A stretch of 64,000 nucleotides of DNA. Source: Coffea arabica (Eukaryota > Streptophyta > Magnoliopsida > Gentianales > Rubiaceae). Of the stretch, positions 48,614 through 59,733 are shown piece after piece (position 1 is the stretch's first letter; every line of letters starts with the position of its first letter). The notes below the pieces were generated by a model. The model saw only the letters and a list, made by a program, of their open reading frames with translations, was not told the origin of the DNA and did not search any database. The stretch is taken from the NCBI RefSeq assembly GCF_036785885.1, contig NC_092330.1, forward strand, positions 7,908,525 to 7,972,524. Reading direction: 5' to 3'. The position numbers were made by a program, and so were the translations under genes.

Positions 48614-48957
48614 TCCCCCCATTGTGCTGTCCCAATGTCGTGCAACATGTCATTTAAATCTTCAGTATCACTATCCTCTTCTCCATCCCCATGTTCAGTA
48701 CTATCCCCACAATTTTGGTGTTGAAATTGTTCCCCATGGTGTATCCATCTTGTGTAGCTTTTACGAATGCCTTGAGTCAATAAATGATCCTCCACAACTG
48801 TTTTAGTTTGGTTACAAAAATTATTGCATTGTGTACATGGGCATGGGATTTTCTGATTTTCAACTTTTTGAGAATATGCAAACTTGAGGAAATTTTTGAC
48901 TCGGAGTTCATAAGCCTTGTCCTTCCTATTGCTAATCTTCATCCAAGTTTTATCCAT
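48604..48957 (-). pseudogene. CACTA transposase-associated domain, truncated
   Basis: The minus-strand frame begins MDKTWMKISNRKDKAYE. It contains CPCTQCNNFCNQ, then HLLTQGI and SYTRWIHHGEQ, then an acidic tail with DMLHDIG. This is the N-terminal transposase-associated domain of TNP2-type CACTA transposases: a Cys-rich pair of motifs, then a HL-G-Y--W--HGE motif. Normally several hundred residues of catalytic domain follow. Here the frame meets captured L43 DNA near 48613 and stops at 48604. It cannot encode an active transposase, though a short domain protein could be made. Confidence 0.88.
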
Positions 48958-49589
48958 GTCCTAGATATAGACACATCAGCCTTTAGTACAAAATACTTTT
49001 CTAATATCAAACTAAAGAGAATACAAGTTTTTTATGAGACTTTCATGCAAAAGAAATGGAAGAAGATTTCGGCAAACTGAAGGTTTCGACAACACTAGCT
49101 GCAATTTTCATTTTCAATTGCGGATTCCTTATCAGATTGAATATCAAACCAGGCAATGAGACAAAACCAAGTAGCAGAAACATCACGAAACTCAGAGGCA
49201 GTCCTGATATGCTAATCAGATTTACAAGTTCATCAACTAGACTCAAATGCGTAAACTTGAGACAGGGATAGGGAAAGATAAAATGCAGCAATGAGCATTG
49301 AACGAATGCCCTGTTACAGCCTGCTGTTAGACCACTTGGGCATTTCAACAAACAGTAAACGAACATGAAAAATTCCAGCAATTCTTTGCTCAAATGAAGC
49401 CACGGTTGGCCCCAAAATCATCAGAAGTACAAGGGATTTCAAATTCAATCATGATATAACATGCGCATGCTAAAATTTGAACAATCAACGGGGCAATTGC
49501 AATAAACGAAGCCATGGCAGACATGCTTAGAGGACTTGGGAAGGAACTGAAATTCAAAGAAAAATGGGCGACTTATAGTGCTCTTACTT

Positions 49590-50080
49590 GAGCGGTGGCG
49601 ACGGCGATTATGACGAAGCCGAAGACGGTGAGTTGGAATTGGAAGATGACTAGGTCTGACTTCGTCCGAGAGCCTTCATCTAGTGTTACAGAGAACGGCA
49701 GCAGCCCAGGAGGTTGTGCGCGGTGTTGGCGATGGCAGACAGCAGCAGAGCGGACGCGGACTGGTGGTGACCTGGTTCTTCCTCCTCTGTCCGTTGCCGC
49801 GTCTTTCTCTCCTGATCTTCCCGTCAGCCGCCACTCTTCCTTCACTCTATTTTTTTTCTTTTCACGCTCAAGGCCTCCCTTCCAAGAACCCTAGCCGCTT
49901 CTCTGCTCTTCTGTTTCTCTTTTTCTCCTCTAAAACCTAGCCTAAATTTGTCTAAGTGTTGGAAGAGAGAAGCGGCGAGACTTTTGTTTGTGTGTGAACA
50001 ACCAAAACGACGTCGTTTTGTAGAGATTTCAGCCACCCGCCTCGCGCCTCGCGCCTCTTTCAGATTTCAGACTGGCGCTC
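49590..50080 (-). promoter_or_regulatory. GC-rich leader and probable promoter of the CACTA element 2 gene
   Basis: This patch is far more GC-rich than its surroundings and pyrimidine-rich on the plus strand. Read on the minus strand, it contains an open hydrophobic stretch (LVIFQFQLTVFGFVIIAVAT) ending at a donor-like CAA|GTAAGA at 49586. The palindrome at 50003-50020 lies upstream. It probably holds the transcription start and first exon of the minus-strand unit. Whether the first exon is transposon sequence or another captured host exon is not clear. Confidence 0.45.
50003..50020. promoter_or_regulatory. 18-bp perfect palindrome with a GACGTC core
   Basis: The sequence CAAAACGACGTCGTTTTG is its own reverse complement. 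GACGTC is the core bound by plant bZIP factors. It lies upstream of the GC-rich leader on the minus strand. Confidence 0.6.
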
Positions 50081-50405
50081 TTTTTTTTTGGCATCTAAGC
50101 ACGTCTTTGAGATTCCAGGATTCACGCCTTTTGCTTCATACATCTTTTTTCTTTTTTTTTAGCCAATTTTTTTTTCAGGTTTCTTTTTTCATACTTAATC
50201 TCTTTTTTTTTTCCTTAATCTCATCTATAAATATCAAATAAATTATTTGATATTGGTTTCTTTTTTGTGCATGTATATATATGTGTGCTTGTTTGTGTCT
50301 ATATACATCTTTTTGGGTTTGGACAACTCAATATACAAATTATTTAAGAAATTACCTTACAATAAAACTTACACAATAAAACATGTTTCAAAAATTTAAC
50401 ATGCA

Positions 50406-51529
50406 TAGAATTGCTTATATACAGTATAGCACTTCTTACTCATGCTTATACTACTCTTTGTCTATTACTTAGTTTTTATAATAAATTAAAAGAAACATGT
50501 AATCAAATATTCTGTTAATTGTGTGGCAACTCTCAATCTTATTGCACAACAGATATTTTACTGAATAATTTTAATTTCGTATATACCCATTCCATATGAA
50601 AATAATTATTACTTATGATGTATTACACGTTATACTAATCTTTCACAGTGCTAACATTAGACTACAAATTATATTCAATTACACTTTTTCAAATTATTTC
50701 AGTTATTGATTTTTGGGGGTTGTTATAAGGAATAATAAATTTTTATGCTCAGACATGTCTATTATGTCAATTTAGCAAAAATTACAAATATCTAAAAATA
50801 GTTTGTTATTATATCATTTGCATTTTGCTAATACGCAATGAATAGGGGCTAAATTATAAAATTAGGGTGTCATATCTTCGGTGCTTTTGCTCATATAAAA
50901 GAATTGGGGGCTAAATAATAAAATTAGGATGCCATAGTAGAATTAGTGAAATTTGATGAAAATACTATAGAATTGCTTATATACAGTATAGCACTTCTTA
51001 CTCATGCTTATCCTACCCTTTGTCTATTACTTAGTTTTTATAATAAATTAAAAGAAACATGTAATCAAATATTCTGTTAAATGTGTTACAACTCTCAATC
51101 TTATTGCACGACAGATATTTTACTGAATAATTTTAATTTCGTATATACCCATTCCATATGAAAATAATTATTACTTATGATGTATTACACGTTATACTAA
51201 TCTTTCACAGTGCTAACACTAGACTACAAATTATATTCAATTACACTTTTTCAAATTATTTCAGTTATTGATTTTTGGGGGTTGTTATAAGGAATAATAA
51301 ATTTTTATGCTCAGACATGTCTATTATGTCAACTTAGCAAAAATTACAAATATCTAAAAATAGTTTGTTATTATATCATTTGCATTTTGCTAATACGTAA
51401 TGAATAGGGGCTAAATTATAAAATTAGGGTGTCATATCTTCGGTGCTTTTGCTAATATAAAAGAATTGGAGGCTAAAAAATAAAATTAGGGTGTCATAGT
51501 AGAATTAGTGAAAGTTGATGAAAATACTG
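50406..51529. repeat. 562-bp direct tandem duplication in CACTA element 2
   Basis: Copy 1 starts near 50406 and copy 2 near 50968, both with 'tagaattgcttatatacagt'. The copies differ at only a handful of positions by eye, for example 'atactactc' against 'atcctaccc'. The duplication is therefore recent compared with the other repeats here. It is non-coding. Confidence 0.92.
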
Positions 51530-51854
51530 TAGTATACAGTGATGCAAAAAGTTGTCACAAAATTGGAATCGGGTAGACCTTCAATGACAACAAGTTATGT
51601 TGTCACTGTAGAGAGAGCATTTGTGACGACTTTACTTGAGTTGTCATAAAATCATTTCCCGCGGCATCAAATGAGATGCGCGCCAACTATTTCGTGACGA
51701 GTTGAGAATGACAATTTCCAATGTTGTCACTGATTATGCTTGTGCTGTACTCATCAGTGATGACACCTAATGTCGTCACTGAATTAGGTTATCTGTGACA
51801 AGATTTTTGTTGTCACATAAATTTGTGTCACTGAAAAATATATTTCTTGTAGTG

Positions 51855-54800
51855 AGAGGATATAGAGGACAAGGCAGAGGTAGAGGCAGAGGCAAAAGAA
51901 ACAATGATTGTGGCAACCAACAACAACTCCAACACCAAGAAAATCAATTTCAAAGAAGAGGATGAGGATAAGGAGGCCATCAATCAACAACTCATAAGCT
52001 AAAATCAACAGACAAGTCTAATGTTGAATGCTACAAATGTTATAGGTATGGCCATTATCAGTCAGAATGTCCAACTAATTTAAATAGACAAAATGCAGAA
52101 AGAAGTAACTTTGCAGAAAAAGAAGAAGTGTATCTTTTGATGGTGTGTCACATGAGTGAAGAAACTCAACAAGACATGTGATATTTAGACACCGGTTGCA
52201 GCAACCACATGTGTGGAGATAAGAAGACATTCTCTTAGTTGGACGGGTCATTCCATAATATTGTCAAATTTGGTGATAACTCTATAATTTTCGTTATGGG
52301 AAAAGGAAAGGTAACCATCTAAACTAAAGGAAATTCTACTCACACTATCACTGATGTTCTTTTGCTCCAGACTTAAAGATAAACTTGCTTAGTGTGGGTC
52401 AGTTACTAGAAAAGAGGTATGAAATTTCTATCAAAAAATGGAGTATATCGGGCTTGAGATGCAAAGTCGGGCTTAATTGTTCAAGTTAAGATAATGGCAA
52501 ATCATATGTTCTCACTCTATTTGCAAAGCTCGATTCATTCATGTTTCTCAACAAAATCAAAAGATGTGGCATGGTTATGGAATTTTCGTTATGGACACCT
52601 AAACTTTAGTGGATTAAAGACTTTGCAGCAGAAAAATATGATAGCTGGTCTACCTCATATTACAATTCCTTTAGAAGTTTGTGAAGAGAGTGTCGTTGGC
52701 AAACAACATCGGGATAGTTTTGCAAAAGAACAATCGTGGAGAGGAAAGAATGTATTGGAACTAGTTCATTCCAATTTATGCGGACCCATAAATCTGCCAT
52801 TTAATTGTGAAAAACATTATTTTATGACATTTATTGATGATTCTAGTCGAAAAACTTGGCCTATTTTTTGCAGGAAAAATCTAAAACATTTTCAGCCTTC
52901 AAAAATTTCATTACTCTTGTTGAAAAGAAAGCAGGCAAGTCCATAAAGATTCTTCACAGCGATCGTAGTGGAGAATATAACTCACAAAAATTTGTAAATT
53001 TTTTGGGAAAGCTTGGAATTCAGAAGCAGCTTACAATAGCCTATACACCACAACAAAATGGTGTTTCAGAGAGGAAGAATCATACAATCTTGAAGATGGT
53101 GAGGACCATTTTGATCAAAAGCAGTGTTTCAAAAAGTTTATGGCTTGAAACTGTCAACTGGAGCATATATTCATATACTGAACAGAAGTCCCACACTTGC
53201 TGTTAAAAATATGATGCCTGAGGAAGCATGGAGTGGATTGAGACTAGCAGTGGATCACTTCAGGATTTTTGGACGCACTACCTATGTCATATTCCTGACC
53301 AAAAGAGGACAAAACTAGATAATAAAGGAGAGAAATGCATTTTTCTTGGTGTTAGTGATCAAGCAAAGGCCTACAAACTTTATAATCTTATCACTAAGAA
53401 AATTGTCATTAGCCGGGATATAATTATTTATTGCAAAAATTTTTGGCCATGTAGCAACAATGTTATTATATAACAAATACTTGCTGATTTTGATGGAATT
53501 GATGCAAAAATAGGTAGTAGCCGATAGAACAAATTCCATCAGATGGTTCAGATGATGTTCCAAGTTTCCAAACAGTAGTAGAAGATGAAGAACGGTCTCA
53601 ACGTATTAGAAAGGACCTACATGGATGATCATTTATAAGCTAACTAGAATTGATCAATCTGAGGATCCACTTATATATTTTGCTCTATTTTCTGATTGTG
53701 ATCCTACGGGTTATGAAGAGACTATCAAAGATTCAAAGTAGCAGAAGGCAATGGATGAATAAATTACAGCTATTGAACGAAACAACATATGGGAGTTAAT
53801 TGATCTTTTAGAAAGAGAAAAGACAATTGGTGTCAAGTGAGTGTACAAGACGAAATTGGAGTAGAATAGAGAAGTTGACAAGTACAAGGCACATTTAGTA
53901 ACTAAACGCTATAAGCAAGAATTTGGGGTGAATTATGGAGAAGTTTTTGCTCCAGTCGCAAGGTATGACATGATTAGGATAGTGATTGCATTGGCAGCAC
54001 AACATTCATGGCCTATCTTCCAATTGGATGTGAAATCAGCATTTTTACATGGTGATCTACAGGAATAGATATTTATTGATCAATCTCCAAGTTATTTAAA
54101 GGTTGGAAGTGAATATAAGGTATACAAATTCAAAAAGACATTATACGGGTTAAAACAAGCTTTACGTGCTTGGTATAGTTGTATAGATGCTTTTTTTTTT
54201 TCTAAGAAGGAATTTAAAAATGTCATATGAGCATACACTTTTTATAAAGATTGGAGATGGAGGTAAATTGCTCATTGTTTGCTTATATATTGACGATCTT
54301 ATTTTTATTGGAAATGATAGTTCCATGTTTGAGAAATTTAAAAATCTATGATGACTGAATTTAATATGTTTGATCTTGAAAAGATGCATTATTTTTTGGG
54401 CATTAAAGTGGTGCAATGTACTATTGAATTTTGTCTCTCAAAGAAAATATGTGCAAGAAATTCTGAACAAATTTCAAATGAAGAATTGTAATTCTGTTAG
54501 TATACCAATTGAAGTGGGTTTAAAACTCATCAAAAAACCTGAAAGAAAGATGGTTGATAGCATCCTTTACAAGGAATTTGTGGAAAGTCACATATATTTG
54601 ATAGTCACAAGGTCTGATATTATGCATGTAGTAAGTCTTTATTAGTAGATACATGGAAAGTCCAAAGGAGACACATCTTCTAGTTGCCAAGAGAATTTTT
54701 CGATACTTGTAAGGAACCATTGAATATGGGTTGTTTTACAAGATGGTGAAAAATCAGATCTGTTTGGTTTTACTAACAATGATGAAGCAAGCGATTTTGA

Positions 54801-55239
54801 TGATAGAAAGAGTACGTCCGACTATATATTCATGATGCGTTCAACAGCTATTTCACGGTATTCAAAAAAACAAATAGTTGTTACTTTATCAACAATTGAA
54901 GCAGCATTCGTAACTGCAACGACCCGTGCTTATCAAGCAATTTGACTACGGAATATTCTTGAAGAATTGCATTTTCAACAAGAAAAAGCTACTACAATTT
55001 ACTGTACCAATAGTTCTGTCATTAAACTCTCTAAAAATCCAGTTCTACATGGAAGAACTAAGCACATAGATGTGAGGTTTCACTTTCTAAGGGAATTCAC
55101 AAGGGATGAAATAATTGATTTTTTCCATTGTAAAAATGAAGATCAGATTGCTGACATAATGATCAAACCATTGAAGTTATCCACGATTCAGAAACTAAGG
55201 AAGCTGTTTGGAATCTGTGTAGTTGATAAGTCCTATTAA
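51855..55239 (+). pseudogene. Copia gag end and pol, degenerate
   Basis: In order along the strand: the CCHC zinc knuckle near 52029, protease YLDTGCSNHMCG near 52184, and the pre-integrase domain (WNFRYGHLNFSGLKTL) near 52575. The integrase core follows with FIDDSSRKTWP, HSDRSGEYNS and TPQQNGVSERKNH (52780-53110). Reverse transcriptase follows with QLDVKSAFLHGDL (near 54020), KKTLYGLKQA and YIDDLIFIGND (near 54286). RNase H comes last with KNPVLHGRTKHIDVRFHFLR (near 55035). Many stops and several frameshifts separate these parts, so no functional polyprotein exists. Confidence 0.95.
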
Positions 55240-55265
55240 ACTAAATATTTGGAAAACTTGTAGTT

Positions 55266-55277
55266 TAAGAGAGGGAT
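55266..55277 (+). promoter_or_regulatory. Polypurine tract of the copia element
   Basis: The purine run aagagagggat lies directly before the 3' LTR, at the expected place for plus-strand priming. Confidence 0.8.
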
Positions 55278-55493
55278 TGTTAGAAATATTCATTTGTTTT
55301 TAGTTGGCCATGTTTGTTTTGTTCTACCTAGTTAGTGGAATTAGTGGAGTTAGTGGAATTAGTGGGATAGTTAGTGCAGTTGTTTTGAACTCTATAAACA
55401 AAGCAGTTTTATGTTATGAGTTGAGTATCAGCTTTACAAAGAAATAAAGTCTAGTCCTTTATTTTTTTTTTATTTTTCTCAGTAATTGTATCA
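55278..55493 (+). repeat. Copia 3' LTR (216 bp)
   Basis: It begins TGTTAGAAATATTCATTTG and ends GTAATTGTATCA. It is 14 bp longer than the 5' LTR. Most of the difference is an extra copy of 'attagtggaattagtgg' near 55335-55365, offset by a short deletion. Confidence 0.93.
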
Positions 55494-55498
55494 GAGAT

Positions 55499-57790
55499 GT
55501 CAGATGGCTTACTTCATTTACTATACTTGTCCTTAGTGATAATCGGATGCCTGCATAACTTTGGTCCTCAGAGAAGCTTATGGAGAGATATCTTTTTCTT
55601 TGCCCAACTTGTTTGAGTGCTTTTTATCAGCTTCAGAAGTTCTGCCTCTTTTACGTCTCCCCAGAGTTCTTAAGTTCCTACTTTTGGTTGAGATTACAAA
55701 GAAAATGTCATTAGATAAATACGTGGCAACCAGTTGCTCTCCATTTCTGTCACAAAGGATGAATATCTTTCTAACCTTACTTCATGGCGGAGCCAAATGA
55801 TTATGAGGGTGGGCAATTGCCCCCTCCGCCACCCTCAACTTTGAGAAAATTCTGTTTTAGATATAGCACTTTTGAAAATTCTTAAGTTACTCCTTTATTT
55901 GCACCCCTGAAATATTTCAAATTCCCATTCTTATCAACTTTACCACTCAATATTTTTGAAATTCTCTTTCTTATCTATATTGACCCCTTTAAAATTTTTT
56001 AATGTCTCCTTTTTATTTGCATTGGCCTCCCATAGTAAATTAAAAAAAATCTTAATTCTTACACTTCACAATAGTGTTGGGTCTAATTAAAGCTAATTAA
56101 TGATGGAAATCCTAGAACAAACTCTTTTGACGTTTCTAAATTACCACTACATTATAGCACAACTTAGATGTCAAAATATAATTGACATAATGAAAAAAAT
56201 AATGTTTAACATAAGTGCCTTTTGATGTGGTGTCAAAAATTTGTAACCCTTGACCCTAGAGTATTGGCTCCACCACTGTTTACTTGTATCACCGAGACTT
56301 AACTTTGTAGTTCAATAATGCAGTAAATTTTTCACAAGACAAAATCGTTCATGAATATTGTCTACATCATGCAGCAACACACTAGAAAATGTAAATTCTT
56401 GTGAACCAGCCGTAGAAGTTACTCTTAAGCATTCGAAACTTACAAGAGTCGAAGCATCATGGAAACTGGTTTGCTCTTTCTTTTTTTTCTTTTTTTTTTT
56501 TTGCCCTTTTTATTCTGTATACTGCCTTTTTTGGTTGTTCATTTTCTTCCTAAAATGTGGGGATTGAAGATCTATTATTAAATTTGTGAATTTTTCTTAG
56601 GATATAAGTTTTTTTTTAAAAGCAAATTTCATTAACAAATTGCTGGAAATTGATCCAACATGATTTGATTTATATCACTACTCTAATGGCAGACTTCAAA
56701 GAAATTTTGGACTCGACAGATTAATTAACAATACCCATTCTAGTCTAAGAAGTGATTAGCATAAAAACTCTGCAGTATGAAATTTGTCCTACTATGGTAG
56801 CTTTTGTTCTGATAATATGGTTTGAGAGTATTCTCGTCTTCCTTTATTAGAGAAATTCCTGTTTTACATTACCTCCTTGTACCATGTAGAATAAATAATA
56901 CATCACTTCTTATTTATTTTCTTTTTCTTTAATCAAAAAACACAATTTCATTAGGATAAATCTGAACTAATGCTGTAGAGCTTAAATTAGAATCCAGGGA
57001 TTCAAAAAGGAAATCCAAGGATTCGAAATCTTATTAATTTCTACGAGACAAAATTTAGCCATACATTATCAAGTGATATAGAAGAAATTGAAAAAGCGTT
57101 GAAAGATGATCGGAGTTCTAATGGAACATTTTCCATAGTTGATGGATTTTAGAATCCAAAGGAATTTCAGATTTTACGAATTAATTGCCCTTCCTTTTAA
57201 TGACAATGAATAAATCGAACGTAGAACAAGCAGAAAAATTTAAAGCTGCAAATCAATAAAATTACAAGCAATGGAGTAATAAAGAAAAGTTCTCAAATTT
57301 TATAGAGGCAAAGCAACTGACCTTTGGCTACACATCTTTCATTTCTGCTCTCAAATAAAGAATTTTCAAGATGCTAGTATAACAAGGAAAACGAAGGACG
57401 AAAAGGGATAGTGTTGCCATATTGCTTTGGTACAGATTAATTTATCTTTGATTAGGTGCACTCGAAATTCATCTTTAATTTTCTTTAAACTGCCATTTGA
57501 ACGTCTGTTTTGTCAGTCAAAGGATTAAGGAGAAATATTTAACCGACTATGATTTCAGCACAAATTTCTCGTCAAAAGAAATTCACAACTGGACAATAAG
57601 TAATGTTTGCCTAAAAAAAATTCAAATCTAATAAGATTTTAGTCAGAACTGGACAATAAGAAATTTGAATGCAAATGATGTGTAGATAAGTGCTACATTT
57701 CCCATCAAAAGACCTTTATAAGGCATATTTAGTATGAGCATCTGCCCTGAAATTACACTATCTTGGCTTAGAGTTCCAAGGACTTGAAAA
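55499..57790. other. NLR2 3' flank, copy B (part 3)
   Basis: No gene is supported. The stretch continues the homology to the NLR1 flank: 55540-55620 with 9250-9310, 55620-55790 with 18900-19075, 57385-57480 with 20580-20680, and 57660-57770 with 20930-21050. A TIR element at 55783-56278 interrupts it. Confidence 0.65.
55783..56278. mobile_element. Probable non-autonomous TIR element (hAT-like), 496 bp
   Basis: The left end is CATGGCGGAGCCAA and the right end is TTGGCTCCACCACTG, an imperfect inverted repeat. The segment is absent from the matching position in flank copy A (near 19070). Flanking 'cttactt' and 'tttactt' could be a decayed target duplication. It is non-coding. Confidence 0.65.
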
Positions 57791-58034
57791 GGATGTGGGG
57801 AATTGTCCCCTTGTACTTTAAAAAAGTTAGACATGGGGCAAATAAAAATTTGTAATGTTGTTAATTTGTCTTGCATTGTCACCCCCTGCAATTCTTCAAA
57901 ATTCCATTACCTCTTATATTGTTGCCCAACAAAATTTATATATAAAAAAAAAATTATCCATTTGCTTTTATCCTATTGAAAATTTAAAACACCACCACCG
58001 AAATAGAGATAATATGAATATGTTTCAATTAAAC

Positions 58035-58197
58035 TTCAATGGCTCTGCAAGTAGTCCGACTGGTTCCGCAACCTTGTGGTTACCAATAGATCCCATGATC
58101 GATACCCGTGTGCTACCACACTGTGTATTATTGGGGCAATGTTCTACACATTCTTAGGGGAATAATCTGATCGAAAGGTTAGAAAGCCCCTAAATAA

Positions 58198-58198
<1 letters not shown>
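58035..58198 (+). mobile_element. Possible tRNA-derived SINE
   Basis: The stretch has 'tggctctgcaagtagtccga' (box-A-like, near 58040) and 'gatcgatacccg' (box-B-like, near 58098). It ends in an AT-rich tail that merges into the TA microsatellite. No clear target duplication was found. Confidence 0.4.

Positions 58199-58266
<68 letters not shown>
58199..58266. repeat. (TA)n microsatellite
   Basis: About 33 uninterrupted TA units. Confidence 0.95.
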
Positions 58267-58271
<5 letters not shown>

Positions 58272-58593
58272 TTCAATGACATTATTTTGTTTGCATTCTT
58301 TATTGAAATGCATTTGTGAAAGTGATTGCAAGCACTAAACTCTAGGTTTTGCCTCCGCTACGGCTTGTAAATATTATGCTTAGCAATGATATCTGTGAGA
58401 TATACGGGCCACGGCTAGTAAATATTATGCTTAGCAATGATATCTGTGCGATAGATGGGTTTGTGCTTTTGAACAAATTGCTAATGAGTGATTAACGGTT
58501 TTGAATCTTTTGTTACCCATTTATGCGTTACATCCCCATTACACTGTTTGATTAGTGTAAATCTTGTAATATTTTGTGTATCATTTCACTGAG

Positions 58594-58696
58594 TTGGTGT
58601 AAACCAATAATTTGGTGTATAAGTTACACCAAATATTAATTTATACCCATAAGAAAGATGCATTAAATAGTGCAAGAATTACACCAACTTGAGGAG
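58594..58696. repeat. Nested inverted repeats (MITE remnant?)
   Basis: 'gttggtgtaa' near 58593 and 'ttacaccaac' near 58680 pair with each other. Inside them 'atttggtgta' and 'ttacaccaaat' (58611-58641) form a second hairpin. The sequence is AT-rich and non-coding. Confidence 0.55.
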
Positions 58697-59733
58697 CGTA
58701 ACACCTACTTGTATAATAGAAGATTCGTTGCGATTATTAACCCTTCTACTTGGTTTAAACATTTATTTTGAATAAAATTGTCAGTTCCATGTCACATTTG
58801 CCTCTTTTGCGAATACCCCTCGCATATGCTGAAACTTAGACTGTAAAGGTAATTTAGCCCCTCAGAGAAATAAAGTATTTCTACCCTCTTCATTTTTTTT
58901 TTTACAAAAAAATTGAGGTAATATGATTAATATTTACACCAAGTAGAATGCAAATTAACTTAAAGTTGTCACGCCTATTAACTTTATAATCAATCACACA
59001 CATCAGAACAAATTATACCTAATGGATTAGGTAGGAATGGGTAGGAGTATTATTCATTTATTAATTTCTACAACTATTACTGAATTTCATCGTGCATAAA
59101 TGCAATATACTGTTGAGCTCGCATTAGGGGAGGGGCTGGGGCTGCACCAATTACACCTTTTACAAGTTTTTAGCTCCGGATGCTTATAATACAGAAGAAG
59201 AAATTTAGATAACTCCAAAAAAGACAGACGGCAAATATGACCGAAAGAAGATGGCACACAGAGATTAGGACCGAAGGAGGGGCCTGCAACGGCCTCAACC
59301 ACCCAAAATTAAACCGAAATGATAATTGGTTGACAAAAAATGTACAAGAGAAATTTCGTCACAATAATCAATTTCTTTATTTAGCCCCTTGGAGATAGCT
59401 GATTAGAGTGAACCGGGAAGAAAGAAGAAGAAGCTTTAAATCTTGCTAAAATCAAGATCCATTGCTAGTTTTCTGGGAAAAGTATGTACCAATCTACTGA
59501 TGTATCTAGTTTTCATCAACCATAAAGTTCAATGTTGAAACTATCCACTTCTTACGTATTTGGACCAATTTTAGCTTTTGCATTAGGTGGTAATATGACT
59601 GAATATTTGTTCAAGTATGATAGCTTTTTTTTTTTGGTTGAAGTATTATAGATTCTTCCTTTTTATTTTTCCAAATCCCTTCACCCAAACTAGATTTAAT
59701 TTATTTTTCTGGTTATTCTTGCAGGATCTGCTG

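Larger units (their letters stand above)
45255..51854 (-). mobile_element. CACTA (En/Spm) element 2, 6600 bp, carrying host gene exons
   Basis: The left end is CACTACAAGAAAATTGCG and the right end is the inverted CACTACAAGAAATATA, flanked by aga (45252-45254 and 51855-51857). GTGACGAC/GTCGTCAC repeats fill both subterminal regions (45280-45650 and 51535-51840). The minus strand holds a transposase-associated domain (48604-48957), two exons of a mitochondrial ribosomal protein L43 gene (48567-48613 and 47332-47438) and a GC-rich probable promoter/leader (about 49590-50080). There is no DDE transposase core, so the element is non-autonomous and of the gene-capturing (Pack-CACTA) kind. Confidence 0.93.
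44323..55493 (+). mobile_element. Ty1/copia retrotransposon, degenerate, interrupted by a CACTA element
   Basis: Two related LTRs bound the element (44323-44524 and 55278-55493), and both outer flanks carry gagat (44318-44322 and 55494-55498). The domain order gag, protease, integrase, reverse transcriptase, RNase H is that of the copia superfamily. Without the nested CACTA (45255-51854) it is about 4.6 kb, a normal copia length. The LTRs differ by many substitutions and small indels, and every coding domain has stops, so the insertion is old and dead. Confidence 0.95.
57791..59733. other. Intergenic DNA and probable 5' leader of NLR3
   Basis: Contents: a SINE-like segment, a TA microsatellite and nested inverted repeats near 58594-58696 (listed separately). 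The last part, up to 'cttgcag' at 59718-59724, looks like a 5' UTR intron ending just before the NLR3 start codon. No other gene is supported. Confidence 0.5.

Noticed and set aside
59617-59733. N-terminal hydrophobic extension of NLR3
   Set aside because: It has a T-rich frame with a pyrimidine tract and acceptor (cttgcag) just before the real start, and the homologous start in NLR1 corresponds to 59734.
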